Assembly (NCBI GenBank): GCA_964587125.1 | Contig: CAZPKC010000026.1 | Location: forward strand, 1 to 13,872 | From: CAIXLI01 sp964587125 | Lineage (GTDB): Bacteria; Pseudomonadota; Alphaproteobacteria; UBA9219 | Direction of reading: 5' to 3' | Length of the DNA stretch: 13,872 nucleotides | In this document: piece by piece, positions 12,957 to 13,872 of the stretch | Position numbering within the stretch: position 1 is the first letter of the stretch | How the letters are laid out: every line of letters starts with the position of its first letter | Notes under the pieces: model-generated | What the model was told of the DNA's origin: nothing | The model's database searches: none | What the model saw: only the letters and a program-made list of their open reading frames with translations | Made by a program: the position numbers and the translations under genes

Positions 12957-13872
<916 letters not shown>

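Overview
The window reads as a chromosomal segment of an alphaproteobacterium. The 16S rRNA gene at the right end carries alphaproteobacterial signatures (for example AAATTCGTAGATATT near 13594). The gene content fits this: a ubiT-ubiU-ubiV cluster, xseB-ispA, and a PetR/OmpR-type response regulator. I cannot place the organism below class level. No phage, plasmid, CRISPR or complete insertion sequence is visible.

Layout, left to right. Positions 1-45 are the 3' part of tRNA-Asn(GUU). Next is a tightly overlapping plus-strand operon, ubiT-ubiU-ubiV (108-2568), for oxygen-independent ubiquinone synthesis. A large nested palindrome (2582-2705) separates it from a convergent response-regulator gene (2707-3441, minus). 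A small orphan gene with a good sigma-70-type promoter follows (3521-3856, minus), then xseB-ispA on the minus strand (3994-5181). Divergent from xseB is glyA (5305-6612, plus), of an unusual sequence type, followed 19 nt later by a zeta-toxin-like P-loop kinase (6632-7315).

Positions 7316-11000 form a more accessory block. It holds an unrecognised 304-aa protein (plus), a 330-aa multi-spanning membrane protein (minus), the purine-salvage gene gpt (plus) and a second multi-spanning membrane protein of 227 aa (minus). The two membrane proteins look distantly related, their promoters share a near-identical -10/discriminator block, and each gene ends tail-to-tail against its plus-strand neighbour at the same six bases, TAATCA. 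gpt has a leader with a short ORF behind a strong ribosome-binding site and a terminator-like hairpin. rlmI (11097-12287, plus) follows, then about 670 nt without a recognised gene. That stretch contains a candidate rRNA promoter, a run of six stem-loops and a coding-like remnant. The 16S gene (12957 onward) is cut by the window edge.

Observations most worth a second look: UbiU lacks one of its four [4Fe-4S] ligand cysteines and has three new cysteines in the same loop, while its partner UbiV keeps all four; the paired membrane-protein genes with matching promoters; the 124-nt nested palindrome; the gpt leader; and the hairpin array before 16S. All functional statements rest on motif recognition by eye; no database search was run.
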